Origin: Planctomycetota bacterium
GTDB lineage: Bacteria > Planctomycetota > B15-G4
Direction of reading: 5' to 3'
Assembly: GCA_029259715.1 (NCBI GenBank)
Contig: JAJDEP010000019.1
Coordinates: 62,001-126,000, forward strand
DNA length: 64,000 nt
Of this stretch, positions 8,309 through 17,777 are shown piece by piece. Made by a program: the position numbers and the translations under genes. Position 1 is the stretch's first letter, and the number at the start of each line of letters is the position of its first letter. The notes under the pieces are model-generated. The model had not been told where the DNA came from. It saw only the letters and a list, made by a program, of their open reading frames with translations, and did not search any database.

Positions 8309-10585
8309 ATGGCCAGGGCCAACCGGCGTCGACCCCCGACTCGCGTCGGCCTGCTCGCCCTCGTCATCGCGGCGGCATGCCTGCACAGCGGGTGTGGGCC
8401 AGCGGAGCCGGACGACGCCGTCGCGGCCCCACCCGGCCTGACCGAAGCCGCGACCTCACTCGGCGAGGAAGAGAAGGCGGCGAGTCATCGCAGGATGGTC
8501 ATGCACCTCGAGGACATCCGGCGGCGAACGCCCGACGAGAACATCTGGCAGGGAGACCGACAGGCGCGCCAGGCCCGCCAGGCACTGGCGTCGCTGCCGG
8601 CGGGCGCCGACGACCGGGAGCGCGCGCGTCGCGAGGCCGACCTCGGATTCCACGAGCTGCGCCTCGGCAACGAACGCGAGGCCATCGAACTCTACGAGTC
8701 GGCGTACGCGCACCTGTCACCATTCGAGGACAAGGGCTCGCGGTCCAAGGCGCTGCGCCATCTGTTCCGGCTCGGGGTGGCTTACCTGCGCTATGGCGAG
8801 ACCCAGAACTGCTGCAAGGGCAACACCGCCGAGAGCTGCATCCTGCCCCTGCGCGGGAGTGGGTTTCACACCGACCCGGAGGGTTCCCGGGAGGCCATCC
8901 GGTGCTTCGGCATGGTCCTGGAGAACGCTCCGCCACGGTCGGTCATGCACTACAAGGCCCTGTGGCTGCTCAACATCGCCTGCATAACCCTCGGCGAGTA
9001 CCCCGACGGAGTGCCGGAGCGCTACCGGGTCCCGGAGCAGGTCTTCCTTCCCGGCGAGGACTTCCCCCGTTTCGAGAACCTCGCCCCCAAACTCGGACTG
9101 GCCAGCTTCAACCTCTTCGGGGGCGTCGTGGCCGACGACCTCGACAACGACGGCCATCTGGACATCGTCACCTCCACCTTCGACACCGCGGGCCCGCTGC
9201 ACTTCTTCCACAACGAAGGGGATGGGACGTTCACCGATCGAACGCAGGAGGCCGGCCTCGAGGGCCTCTTCGGTGGCTTGAACATGGTTCAAGCCGACTA
9301 CGACAACGACGGAAACCTGGATCTCTTCGTCCTGCGCGGCGCCTGGCTGTCCACCGCCGGGCGCCACCCCAACTCGCTGCTGCACAACAACGGAGACGGC
9401 AGCTTCACCGACGTCACCTTCGCGGCCGGCCTGGGAGACGTGCAATACCCGACGCAAACCGCAGCCTGGGCCGACTACGACAACGACGGTGACGTCGACC
9501 TCTATGTCGGCAACGAGAGCACGACGGGTCTCGACGCCCCGTGCCAGCTCTTCCGCAACAACGGCAATGGCACCTTCACCGATGTGGCGGTTGAGGCGGG
9601 CGTCGACAACCGCACCTTCGTCAAGGGCGTGATCTGGGGCGATTACGACGGCGACCGCTACCCGGATCTCTACGTGTCGAGCATGAGCGGTCCCAATCGC
9701 CTCTATCACAACAACGGTGATGGCACCTTCGCCGACGTCGCGGACGAACTCGGAGTGGTCCAGCCCATCGACAGCTTTCCGGTCTGGTTCTGGGACTTCG
9801 ACAACGACGGCGTCCTCGATCTCTACGTCCCCAGCTACGAAGGCACGGCCGGCTCGGTGGGCACGGTCGCGGCAAGCTACCTGGGCAAGCCCATCTCCAA
9901 CGAGATGCCGCGCTTGTATCGGGGCGACGGGCAGGCCCGTTTCCAGGAGGTCGCCCGGGACCACGGTCTGACCCTTTTCCTGCTGCCCATGGGCGCCAAC
10001 TTCGGCGACCTGAACAACGACGGCTACCTCGACTTCTATCTCGGCACCGGGTACCCCGACTACGAGGCCATCATGCCCAACGTCATGTACCTGAATCGCG
10101 ACGGCGCGGGCTTCGACGACGTGACCCTCGCGGGCGGCTTCGGTCACCTACAGAAGGGTCATGCCATCGCCTTCGTCGACTTCGACAACGATGGCGACCA
10201 GGACATCTTTGCCCAGATGGGAGGCGCGTTCCCCGGCGACCGCTTCAGCGACTGCTTCTACGAGAACCCGGGATTCGGAAACCACTGGGTCGCGCTTCAC
10301 CTGGTGGGCGTGCACTCCAACCGCTCCGCCATCGGCGCCCGCATCCGCGTGGACGTCGTGGAAGACGGGAAGCGGCGCTCGATCTACAAGCACGTCAACA
10401 CCGGCGGCAGCTTCGGCTCGAACCCCCTGCGCCAGACCATCGGCCTGGGCACGGCGGCGGAGATCGTCCGGCTCGAGATCGACTGGCCGACGACCGGCCT
10501 CACCCAGACCTTCGACGACGTGAGCGTGGATGCGTTCTACCGCGTCATCGAAGACAGCGACGACCTGATCGCCCTCGATCTGTAG
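8309..10585 (+). CDS. FG-GAP/VCBS and ASPIC/UnbV domain lipoprotein (CRTAC1-like)
   Basis: 758 residues starting at ATG 8309 (AGGAG upstream). Signal peptide and lipobox (LHSGC) end near residue 27. Residues 60-200 are helical and repeat-like, probably TPR. Seven FG-GAP/VCBS calcium-binding repeats follow between about 270 and 645, each with a DxDxDG-type loop (DDLDNDGHLDIV, ADYDNDGNLDLF, ADYDNDGDVDLY, WDFDNDGVLDLY, GDLNNDGYLDFY and others). They should build a seven-bladed propeller. The C terminus (about 667-745) is an ASPIC/UnbV domain, with IGARIRVDV, TGGSFGSNPLRQTIGLG and IDWPTTGLTQTF. Such proteins are abundant in Planctomycetota and Bacteroidota. The exact role is unknown; adhesion or glycan binding at the cell surface is likely. 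Confidence 0.88.
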   Translation: MARANRRRPPTRVGLLALVIAAACLHSGCGPAEPDDAVAAPPGLTEAATSLGEEEKAASHRRMVMHLEDIRRRTPDENIWQGDRQARQARQALASLPAGADDRERARREADLGFHELRLGNEREAIELYESAYAHLSPFEDKGSRSKALRHLFRLGVAYLRYGETQNCCKGNTAESCILPLRGSGFHTDPEGSREAIRCFGMVLENAPPRSVMHYKALWLLNIACITLGEYPDGVPERYRVPEQVFLPGEDFPRFENLAPKLGLASFNLFGGVVADDLDNDGHLDIVTSTFDTAGPLHFFHNEGDGTFTDRTQEAGLEGLFGGLNMVQADYDNDGNLDLFVLRGAWLSTAGRHPNSLLHNNGDGSFTDVTFAAGLGDVQYPTQTAAWADYDNDGDVDLYVGNESTTGLDAPCQLFRNNGNGTFTDVAVEAGVDNRTFVKGVIWGDYDGDRYPDLYVSSMSGPNRLYHNNGDGTFADVADELGVVQPIDSFPVWFWDFDNDGVLDLYVPSYEGTAGSVGTVAASYLGKPISNEMPRLYRGDGQARFQEVARDHGLTLFLLPMGANFGDLNNDGYLDFYLGTGYPDYEAIMPNVMYLNRDGAGFDDVTLAGGFGHLQKGHAIAFVDFDNDGDQDIFAQMGGAFPGDRFSDCFYENPGFGNHWVALHLVGVHSNRSAIGARIRVDVVEDGKRRSIYKHVNTGGSFGSNPLRQTIGLGTAAEIVRLEIDWPTTGLTQTFDDVSVDAFYRVIEDSDDLIALDL

Positions 10586-10610
10586 CCGGGTCTCGACAGA
10601 ATCCGTCGCG

Positions 10611-12263
10611 TCAGAACACGTCGATACGCACGGCCTCGGACGTCGCGCCGACGCCATTGGGCGCCGCCGGGTCGAGCACGACCCACTGGACGAACCACGG
10701 GATGCCGATGGGGAAGTCCGCGGGGATCGAGGTGTTCAGCGTGGCGGTGCCGCCGCCCGGGCCGACGCCCGCAACGGGCACCACGAAGAACAGCATGCCC
10801 GCAGGGTCGACGAGGAGCGGCACCGGCAACCCGTCGGCGCCGTCCGAGTCCCCCACCGAGACGGCGAGCAGCCCCAGGCCACCGCCGAGCGCAGCGTGGA
10901 GGCCCAGCTTGAAGGGGCTGCTGCCCGCCTTGGGCGGTGTGGTCGCGATCATCTGCGGTGCGAAATCGCCGCTGCCGACGACGCCCTCGCCGTACGTCGC
11001 GAGATGCTCGCCGGAAACTTCCGAGAACAACGTGGGCCGGTCGAAGGGGAACTGCTCCGCCGCCACGCGCGGGTCCGTGAGCGTGTCGAGGAACAGCACC
11101 ATCTCGTCACGCACCGGCACCGGGACCGTCAGGTTCGCCAGCAAGGGCGACTTGTTGTTGGCGAAGGGGCCGCCGTCGCCGTTGTAGAAGGCGAGTACCG
11201 CCGTCAGGTCGCCGAGGTTCGGCGCCCCGGTGTGGAAGAATTGCTCTCGCAGGGCCACGTTGCGCAGCGACGGCGTCTTGAAGCGCCCCCGGTCGGCCGC
11301 GAGTCCCGTCACCGCCTGGCGGCCGGTGTCCTCGACGATGGGTCGCAAGCCGAGGTTGTGGAAGGCGTTGTCGCTGAACAGCGGCGGGGTGTGGCACACG
11401 TTGCAGCGCGACCCCGGGGAGCGGAAGGCGTTGAAGCCCTGTTGCTCCGGGGGCGTGAACACCGCCTGGCCGGCCATGACCCGATCGAACTTCGAAGCAT
11501 TGGGGATCAGCGTGCGCTGGTAGGTCGCCAGGGCGAAGGCGATGCGCTCGCTGGTGATGCGGGCGTCGCCGAAGGCCTGGGCGAAGAGATCCGGGTAGGA
11601 GGCCGTTCCGGCGAGCGCGTTCTCCAGGTCCGGGGGCAGGTCGCTCGCCAGCGCCAGGGGCCGGGCCTCGACGAGCTTGGCGTTCACGTCGTCGAGGGTG
11701 CGCTCCGACCGGGCCATCTCCACGTCCGAGAGCAGCGGCCCCAGGGACTGGTTCTCGAGCGCGCCTCCCGAGGGGATCGAGACCTCGTTCGTCGCGGGAT
11801 CGACGAAGGTGCCGGAGGCGCGCCCATCCCAGAAGAGTTCCGGTGCATAGGCCGCCAGGAAGACCGACGGGCTCAGCCGCCCGGTCACCTGCTCGTCGAA
11901 GCCGAACACGACGTCCGCTGCGTAGTGACCGAAGCCGCTCTGGCGGATCACCCCCGCCGAGCCGAATCCATCGTCACCGGTGCCGAAGAGCCCATCGGGG
12001 CCGGGGTCGTTGGGCGCGCCCGGCATGCGCGGGTCGGAGCCGCCGACGCCGGGCACGTGACAGGTCCCGCAGGCCATGGTGTTGTCGGACGAGAGCTGCT
12101 CGTCCCAGAAGAGCGCCTTGCCGAGGACGCGCTTGGCCTCGGTGATCGGATTCTCGGAGGGAACCGGCGGGGGCGCGAGCGACTGGCCCCGCGCGAGGGA
12201 ACTCAGCAGCAGCGGGACGACGGCCACGCCCACAACGCGGGCAAGGATGCGGAGGTCATGCAT
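10611..12263 (-). CDS. MauG/CcpA-type dihaem cytochrome c peroxidase with extra C-terminal domain
   Basis: 550 residues. Signal peptide ends near residue 26. Two haem-binding motifs are present: C65-G-T-C-H and C287-N-V-C-H, the expected two for the bacterial dihaem peroxidase/MauG family. Conserved family segments include GKALFWDEQLSSD, LFWDGRASG and GRFKTPSLRNVALREQFFHTGA. It would act in the periplasm, either reducing H2O2 with electrons from a small donor or oxidising a protein or organic substrate. Beyond about residue 455 there is a beta-rich extension (ending WFVQWVVLDPAAPNGVG then EAVRIDVF) not found in classical CcpA; similar tails occur on secreted planctomycete proteins. Direct-repeat boxes in its upstream region suggest control by the adjacent two-component system. 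Confidence 0.9.
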   Translation of the reverse strand: MHDLRILARVVGVAVVPLLLSSLARGQSLAPPPVPSENPITEAKRVLGKALFWDEQLSSDNTMACGTCHVPGVGGSDPRMPGAPNDPGPDGLFGTGDDGFGSAGVIRQSGFGHYAADVVFGFDEQVTGRLSPSVFLAAYAPELFWDGRASGTFVDPATNEVSIPSGGALENQSLGPLLSDVEMARSERTLDDVNAKLVEARPLALASDLPPDLENALAGTASYPDLFAQAFGDARITSERIAFALATYQRTLIPNASKFDRVMAGQAVFTPPEQQGFNAFRSPGSRCNVCHTPPLFSDNAFHNLGLRPIVEDTGRQAVTGLAADRGRFKTPSLRNVALREQFFHTGAPNLGDLTAVLAFYNGDGGPFANNKSPLLANLTVPVPVRDEMVLFLDTLTDPRVAAEQFPFDRPTLFSEVSGEHLATYGEGVVGSGDFAPQMIATTPPKAGSSPFKLGLHAALGGGLGLLAVSVGDSDGADGLPVPLLVDPAGMLFFVVPVAGVGPGGGTATLNTSIPADFPIGIPWFVQWVVLDPAAPNGVGATSEAVRIDVF

Positions 12264-12313
12264 CGGGTCAGCTCTCCAGGGATCACTTCTGGAGAGAGAC
12301 TACGAGCGACGGC

Positions 12314-12330
12314 GTGAGAACACGGTGAGA
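12314..12330 (-). promoter_or_regulatory. Response-regulator box 1 (11-bp-spaced direct repeat)
   Basis: On the minus strand this reads TCTCAC, five bases, TCTCAC: two hexamers exactly 11 bases apart. It lies 51-67 bases upstream of the start of the dihaem peroxidase gene and in the same orientation as it. Eleven-base direct repeats are the classic binding geometry of OmpR/PhoB-type regulators, and one is encoded 1.6 kb away. Confidence 0.5.
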
Positions 12331-12377
12331 GGCGACGCCACTCGTCGCGGCGTCTGCTCAGGCTGCCCTCAGCCTGT

Positions 12378-12394
12378 TCTCATGGTGCTCTCAT
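12378..12394 (+). promoter_or_regulatory. Response-regulator box 2 (11-bp-spaced direct repeat)
   Basis: TCTCAT, five bases, TCTCAT on the plus strand, with hexamers 11 bases apart. The last base is the first of the histidine-kinase stop codon. It is inverted relative to box 1, and the two sit in the 130-base gap upstream of the peroxidase gene. Confidence 0.5.
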
Positions 12395-13943
12395 CAACGC
12401 GCGGTCGTCGCCGGCAAGCGCATGCTCACCTCGAAACCGTCACCGTCGAGCGTCGCCTGGATACTCCCGCCGAGGAACTCGACGACGCGCCGACACAACG
12501 CGAGCCCCAGACCGGCGTGCTGGCCAGTCTCACTGCGCGCGGCGTCCGCCCGCCAGAAGGCCTCGAAGGCACGCTCGGGCAGGTCGCGGGGCGCGCCCGC
12601 CACGCGGTTCGCCATGCGGACCTCCACTTCCGCTCCGACCGGGAGCCCCTCGATGTGCACCGTCGTCGACCCATCGGCGTAAGCCACAGCGTTGCCGATC
12701 AGGTTGTCCACGACCCGCGCGAGCAGGGCGCCGTCGGAGGCGACTTCGAGACCGGCGTCGATCTGCTGCATCAGGGTCAGCCCCCGATCGCGCGCCGACT
12801 CGGCATGGTGCGACCAGGCCACCTCGATCAGCGGACCGATGGCGACGGGCTCGGAAGGCGGAGGGGAGTCCGCCGAGAAGCGCGCCAGGTCCAGCAGGGT
12901 CTCGACCAGCGACTGCATCTCCAGCGTGATCGCCAATGACTGCCGGGCCGTCTCCCGCAACTCCTCGCTCTCGCGGGGCCGCATCAGCGCCAGCTCCAGG
13001 GTCGAGCGCAATCCCGCTAGCGGTGTACGCAGCTCATGGGCGACGTCCGAGGCGAAGGCCTGCTCGCGCTCCATCGCCCCGCGGATGCGGGCCATCAGGT
13101 CGTTGAGCTGATCGACGACCGGCTTCATCTCGGCGAGCGGCCCCGGCAGCACAAAGCGGTGCTGGAGATCGTTGGCCTGTTGGCGCCCCATCTGGTCCCG
13201 CAGCCCGGCCAGCGGCCGCAGACCCACGTGGACGATCCACAGAGCCAGGCCCGCGCAGCCCACGCTCGACACCAACCAGCTGATCACGAGCAACAGCCGC
13301 AGCTCCGACAGCGTCGCCTCGAGGCCCGTGGTGTCATGGGCCGCCACGAGTTCGATCACGTCCCCGCCTGCACGAGGGTCCCCGCCGGCACGAGGGTCCC
13401 CGCCCAGGCGAGGATCACCGCCCGGCGGACGACGCCCCGGACCGTTCTCGGGACCCGGCGGTCGCATGCTCCCCGCGCCCCCGATGGACGGCGGCTCGAA
13501 GCGCAAGGCCATGGCGCGGGCCTCGACGTCGCGCCCCGGCAGCGTCAGCACGAAGCGCACAGGTTCGCTGGTGCCCAGCTCGTGGAACGGGACGGGATCG
13601 GGCCGGACCGGTGCCCGCGCGAGGTCACCGGCGGACAGACCCTCCGAGCGCAGCACGGTCTCGCCGACCGCATTCCAGGCCTGGAAGAGCACGTCCTCTT
13701 CGTCGGGCGCCCGCCAACCCAGGAACGAACGTTGGCGTCCCGGCCGACGGAACCGATCGATGGGGCCGCGGCGCTGCTCGCGCAGCACGTCGTCCACCGA
13801 TGCGAACAGCACCGCCTCCAGCGTGCCGTCGAGCGCCGCCTCCAGTCGGGACTCGACGACCGCATGCACGGCCACGCCGGTGGCCGCGAGGAACAGGGTG
13901 ATGCCGGCGAGCAGGCCCAGCAGGAGGCGGCCGCGGAGGGACT

Positions 13944-13947
<4 letters not shown>
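12394..13947 (-). CDS. Membrane sensor histidine kinase
   Basis: 517 residues. TM1 is at about 8-28. A periplasmic sensor region spans roughly 30-200 and TM2 about 215-235, followed by a HAMP-like segment, HisKA and HATPase. The phospho-accepting histidine is H304 in VAHELRTPLAGL. The N box is VVDNLIGNAVAYAD. The usual DxGxG G1 box is replaced by MANRVAG, a variant seen in CusS/QseC-like kinases, and the G2 box is HAGLGLALCRR. The sensor region carries a Gly-Gly-Asp-Pro-Arg repeat encoded by an 18-bp tandem repeat. It overlaps the upstream response-regulator gene by four bases (ATGA), so the two form one operon. Confidence 0.9.
13361..13414. repeat. 18-bp tandem repeat inside the kinase gene
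   Basis: Three units of 18 bases (13361-13378, 13379-13396, 13397-13414) share the frame TCCCCGCC-N-GCACGAGG, the third less exact, and a fourth begins. They encode GGDPRAGGDPRAGG-type residues in the periplasmic sensor domain. The unit length is a multiple of three, so copy-number change would alter the sensor without breaking the frame. Confidence 0.7.
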
Positions 13948-14621
<674 letters not shown>

Positions 14622-14700
14622 GTCGAGGCGTGCCCCGGTCGATGGAGGAAAAGTGTGCGCGGGGGCGACGGCCCCGATGCAGCGAGACTACCCCGGTCTC

Positions 14701-14717
14701 ATGAGAACTCCATGAGC
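14701..14717 (-). promoter_or_regulatory. Response-regulator box 3 (11-bp-spaced direct repeat)
   Basis: On the minus strand: GCTCAT, five bases, TCTCAT, with 11-base spacing. It lies 80-96 bases upstream of the response-regulator start, oriented toward it. It overlaps a TCTCATGAGA palindrome (14697-14706). Confidence 0.5.
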
Positions 14718-14745
14718 GAGCTCGACGAGAGAAATCTCCCCCCGC

Positions 14746-14762
14746 TCTCACGCTGCTCTCAT
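14746..14762 (+). promoter_or_regulatory. Response-regulator box 4 (11-bp-spaced direct repeat)
   Basis: TCTCAC, five bases, TCTCAT on the plus strand, with 11-base spacing. It lies 66-82 bases upstream of the lysine-rich secreted-protein gene and oriented toward it. It shares the divergent region 14622-14827 with box 3. Confidence 0.5.
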
Positions 14763-14827
14763 GGATCCGAGGGCATTCTCCCGGTCGTCATCAGCACGCA
14801 CCCCCCATTCGCACCGGAGTCACGATC

Positions 14828-15442
14828 ATGAGCACCCTCCTGATTCTCTCGAGCGGCCTCCTCGCCGCTCTGCTCCCGACCCTGCAAGCCAGTGCGCAAG
14901 CACCGGGAACTCAGGAGACTCCGCAGGTCGCGGTGCCGGCCTCGGAGACCCGCACTCCTCAGGCGGCGCCCACCGAGCGCCGGAACTCCACGAGGGCTCC
15001 GGCGCGTCGGGGTGACACGACCGCAGCCGGCACGCTGCGTCGACGCGGCCCGGGCGCCGACGACGCCGCCGAGGGCAAGTCACCGCGGCACGGAAAGGAC
15101 GGGCGCAAGGGGGCCAAGAAGCAGGCGGCGCTGAGCAAGAAGAAGCAGGCCATCGTCAAGAAGAAGGCCGCGCTGACCCGGAAGAAGCAGGCCCTGACCA
15201 AGAAGGTCAAGAAGTTGAAGCACCAGCACGCCCAGGGCGACCGGACACGGCGTGACGAGCGGCGCGCCGATGCCCGTCGCGGGGACGGCGAGCGCTCGCC
15301 TCCGCATGCGGGGCGTCGTCGTCTCTCCCCCGAGGGCGACCGGCCCAACGATTCGGCCGAAAGCCATAGAGGGCCCCGCGGCGGCCCTGAACGCCGGCCT
15401 CGTGACAACCACCGTTCCGACCGGCGCAAGCGCTCCCGCTGA
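14828..15442 (+). CDS. Secreted, very basic Lys/Arg-rich protein
   Basis: 204 residues starting at ATG 14828 (GGAG eight bases upstream). A clear signal peptide (LILSSGLLAALLPTLQASA) precedes a low-complexity chain. Residues about 85-140 are a Lys/Ala/Gln tract built on KKKQAxxKKKA-type repeats, predicted helical. The C-terminal 65 residues are Arg/Asp/Gly/Pro-rich and probably disordered. No domain is recognised. A polycationic exported protein could bind nucleic acid, lipopolysaccharide, acidic glycans or metal-phosphate. The C-terminal third has weak protein character, so the exact end is less certain. Box 4 upstream suggests control by the divergent two-component system. Confidence 0.6.
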   Translation: MSTLLILSSGLLAALLPTLQASAQAPGTQETPQVAVPASETRTPQAAPTERRNSTRAPARRGDTTAAGTLRRRGPGADDAAEGKSPRHGKDGRKGAKKQAALSKKKQAIVKKKAALTRKKQALTKKVKKLKHQHAQGDRTRRDERRADARRGDGERSPPHAGRRRLSPEGDRPNDSAESHRGPRGGPERRPRDNHRSDRRKRSR

Positions 15443-15557
15443 CGGCTCCATCGGCCTGCGCCGGCCCCCCTGGCGCACTTGCCGCGGACAAAAGCGCCCG
15501 TTAGCCTGAGGCTCACATCGACGGGGACAGGGCCCCGCGATGCCGGCATGACTGGAC

Positions 15558-16340
15558 ATGCTGAGGGGTGACCGCACGGGGGCAAGGACCGTGGAGCAAG
15601 CGACTCGTTCGCATCGCACCGGGCTCATGGTCTGGATGCTGGCCCTGGCAGCCGCGCTCCTCGGAACGTGGTTGTGCCCGCCCACCCGCGAGGTGTGGGA
15701 CGCCCTCGACCTCGCCACGTTCCAGCTGCTCAACGGCAACCTGGAGGGTTCGCGGCCCCTGCAGGTGTTCTGGGCCATCGCGAATCACCGCGCCTTCGAC
15801 CTCCTGCCGTTCGTGATCACGCTGTGGCTCGCCAAGCGCTTCGTCTTCGACGACGGCGGACGACACGCGGCTTCGCGCGCGGCCCTCACCCTGGCCGCGG
15901 CCCTGACCATGCTGGTCGGGCGCAAGGTCGGCACCGCCGACATGTTCGAGTTCGATCGCGACAGCCCCAGCCTCGCGGTGGAGGGCGCCCTGCGCTTGTC
16001 TCAGGCCGTGCCGTGGATCGACGCCAAGGACTCGTCGCGCTGGAGCTACCCCGGCGACCACTGCATGTTCCTGGTGATGCTGACGATCTTCTTCTGGGTG
16101 GTGGTCGGCCGACGCTCGGGCCTGATCTTCCTCGCCATCACCGTCGCGTGCTCGCTCCCGCGCCTGGTCAGCGGGGGGCATTGGCTGACCGACGACCTGG
16201 TCGGGTCGACGGTCATTGCCCTGCCGACGATGGGGATCTTCTTCGGCACGTCACTGCATACGGGCTTCGCCCGCGCACTCCTGCCGCTGACCTCACGTGT
16301 TCTCGCCCGGCGGGAGCGCCGGCCGCGGGCGACGGCCTGA
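15558..16340 (+). CDS. PAP2-family membrane phosphatase
   Basis: 260 residues with about six membrane segments. The acid-phosphatase signature is present in three parts: KDSSRWSYPGDHCMF (the PSGH-like second motif, with its catalytic His) and LVSGGHWLTDDLVGS (third motif, with His and Asp), preceded by a loop with GRKVGTADMFEFDRD in the place of the Lys/Arg motif. Such enzymes dephosphorylate lipid pyrophosphates such as undecaprenyl-PP, phosphatidic acid, or lipid A in LpxT-like relatives. The SGNH protein gene follows 54 bases later on the same strand, so a joint role in envelope lipid or glycan modification is possible. A later start at residue 24 cannot be excluded. Confidence 0.8.
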   Translation: MLRGDRTGARTVEQATRSHRTGLMVWMLALAAALLGTWLCPPTREVWDALDLATFQLLNGNLEGSRPLQVFWAIANHRAFDLLPFVITLWLAKRFVFDDGGRHAASRAALTLAAALTMLVGRKVGTADMFEFDRDSPSLAVEGALRLSQAVPWIDAKDSSRWSYPGDHCMFLVMLTIFFWVVVGRRSGLIFLAITVACSLPRLVSGGHWLTDDLVGSTVIALPTMGIFFGTSLHTGFARALLPLTSRVLARRERRPRATA

Positions 16341-16394
16341 CCCCGGGCCGCAAGCCGCGCAGGAGACGGCCGGCGGCGCTCCACCGGGGCTTGC

Positions 16395-17711
16395 ATGGTC
16401 ACCCCGACTCACTACGGTGAGCGCAGGCCAGCGGACACCACCCACCGGATCGATTCCGTGTTCAAGAGTCTCGCCACCAAACTGCTCCTGTTGCTCGCCT
16501 CGTCCGCGGTCTGCATCGCGGTGGTGGAGTTCTCGCTGCGTGCGTTCGCCCCGCGCTTCCAGTATGCGGCCGAATCGCAGTCCGAGGAGAGCCCCGGCCG
16601 GATCTGGGTGCGCCGCAAGTTCGACGAATACGAGCGCAAGCATCCGGACACCGAACAGACGTTCACGGTGCACCACAACAACCTCGCGCTGCGCCACGCC
16701 CGCGACTTCACCCCCGAGTCCCTCGCGGCCTCGGTCAACATCGGCTTCTTCGGCGATTCCTTCACCGAGAACCTGCGCCTGCAGGGTCCGTACGTGTTCA
16801 CGGAGGTGCTCGACTTCCTGCTGAACACCCACGCCCCTCCCGTCAACGTCCTCAACTTCGGCGTCGACGGGTACGGCACCGACCAGGCGTACGTCACCTA
16901 CCAGGAGTTCGAGTCCGCGGCCGACCTTGATCACGTCTTCTACGTCTTCTGCGTGAACGACATCCGCAACGTGTACGAGAACAACCTGTTCTCCCTCGAC
17001 GCCGAGGGCGGCCTGGTCACGACGCCCGCGCGTCCCTCGCCCTGGTGGATCCGGTCGGCGAGCGGGCTCTACTCCACCTACTACCTGCTCGAGGCGCTGC
17101 AGCGGACGGGCAGCCACAAGCGGGTCGTCGGCGCGAAGGACCTCGAGGAGTACTACCAGAGCAAGCATCGGCGCGGTGAGCGCGACGAACGCTTCCACGA
17201 CACCCACGCCGACTCGATGGAGCAGGCCCTGCTCGACGGCACGTCCACGGTCGCGTTGGAGGACACGCTCGCGGTCTTCCACGCCCTCCTGAGGACGTGG
17301 AGGGCGAGCGTCGAGGCCCGGGGCGCCGCGTTCCACATCGTGTTCCTGCCGCGCGAGGACGAGCACGTCGTGCGAGGCGTCATCCCCGACGACTTCGAGG
17401 TGCTCGACCTTTACGAGGCCTTCGACGAACGCATCCCCGACTACGACTACGGCGATTGGCGCTTCGTCCAGGACGGCCACTGGAATGAGAACGGGAACCT
17501 GCTCGCCGCCGTCGTCCTGCTGCGCGCGCTCGAAGCCGACTTCAGCGGGGCGCCGCTCTCGGAACAGTCCTTGAGAGAGGCGCTGTTCACCTACTACTCG
17601 AGCCTCGGCGACTTCATGCCGGAGGCTGAGTTCCTGCATCGCGTCGACATCGACCCGGACCTCAGCCGGTCGCTACGAATGCGCTACGGCCCGGCCGACC
17701 GGACGGACTGA
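16395..17711 (+). CDS. Membrane-anchored SGNH/GDSL-type hydrolase-like protein
   Basis: 438 residues. One N-terminal membrane segment (about 27-47, TKLLLLLASSAVCIAVVEF) anchors an extracytoplasmic SGNH domain. Block I is NIGFFGDSFTENLRLQG with the nucleophile Ser of GDSF. Block II is NFGVDGYGTDQA. Block III is FCVNDI with its Asn. Block V is DGHWNENGN, carrying the Asp-x-x-His pair (as DGHW). Such proteins add or remove acyl groups on polysaccharides, like AlgX/AlgJ or PatB. It probably works with the preceding PAP2 protein. A second, related protein lies at the end of the window. Confidence 0.75.
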   Translation: MVTPTHYGERRPADTTHRIDSVFKSLATKLLLLLASSAVCIAVVEFSLRAFAPRFQYAAESQSEESPGRIWVRRKFDEYERKHPDTEQTFTVHHNNLALRHARDFTPESLAASVNIGFFGDSFTENLRLQGPYVFTEVLDFLLNTHAPPVNVLNFGVDGYGTDQAYVTYQEFESAADLDHVFYVFCVNDIRNVYENNLFSLDAEGGLVTTPARPSPWWIRSASGLYSTYYLLEALQRTGSHKRVVGAKDLEEYYQSKHRRGERDERFHDTHADSMEQALLDGTSTVALEDTLAVFHALLRTWRASVEARGAAFHIVFLPREDEHVVRGVIPDDFEVLDLYEAFDERIPDYDYGDWRFVQDGHWNENGNLLAAVVLLRALEADFSGAPLSEQSLREALFTYYSSLGDFMPEAEFLHRVDIDPDLSRSLRMRYGPADRTD

Positions 17712-17732
17712 CGCCCGCACCGGTCGCGGGCG
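17712..17732 (+). terminator. GC-rich hairpin after the SGNH gene
   Basis: CGCCCGC (17712-17718) and GCGGGCG (17726-17732) flank a seven-base loop and start directly after the stop codon. There is no T tract. It may be a weak terminator or mRNA 3' end. Confidence 0.35.
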
Positions 17733-17777
17733 GACGATGCTCTTGCAGCCACTCACAACTTCGTGTGAAAAGGGTGC

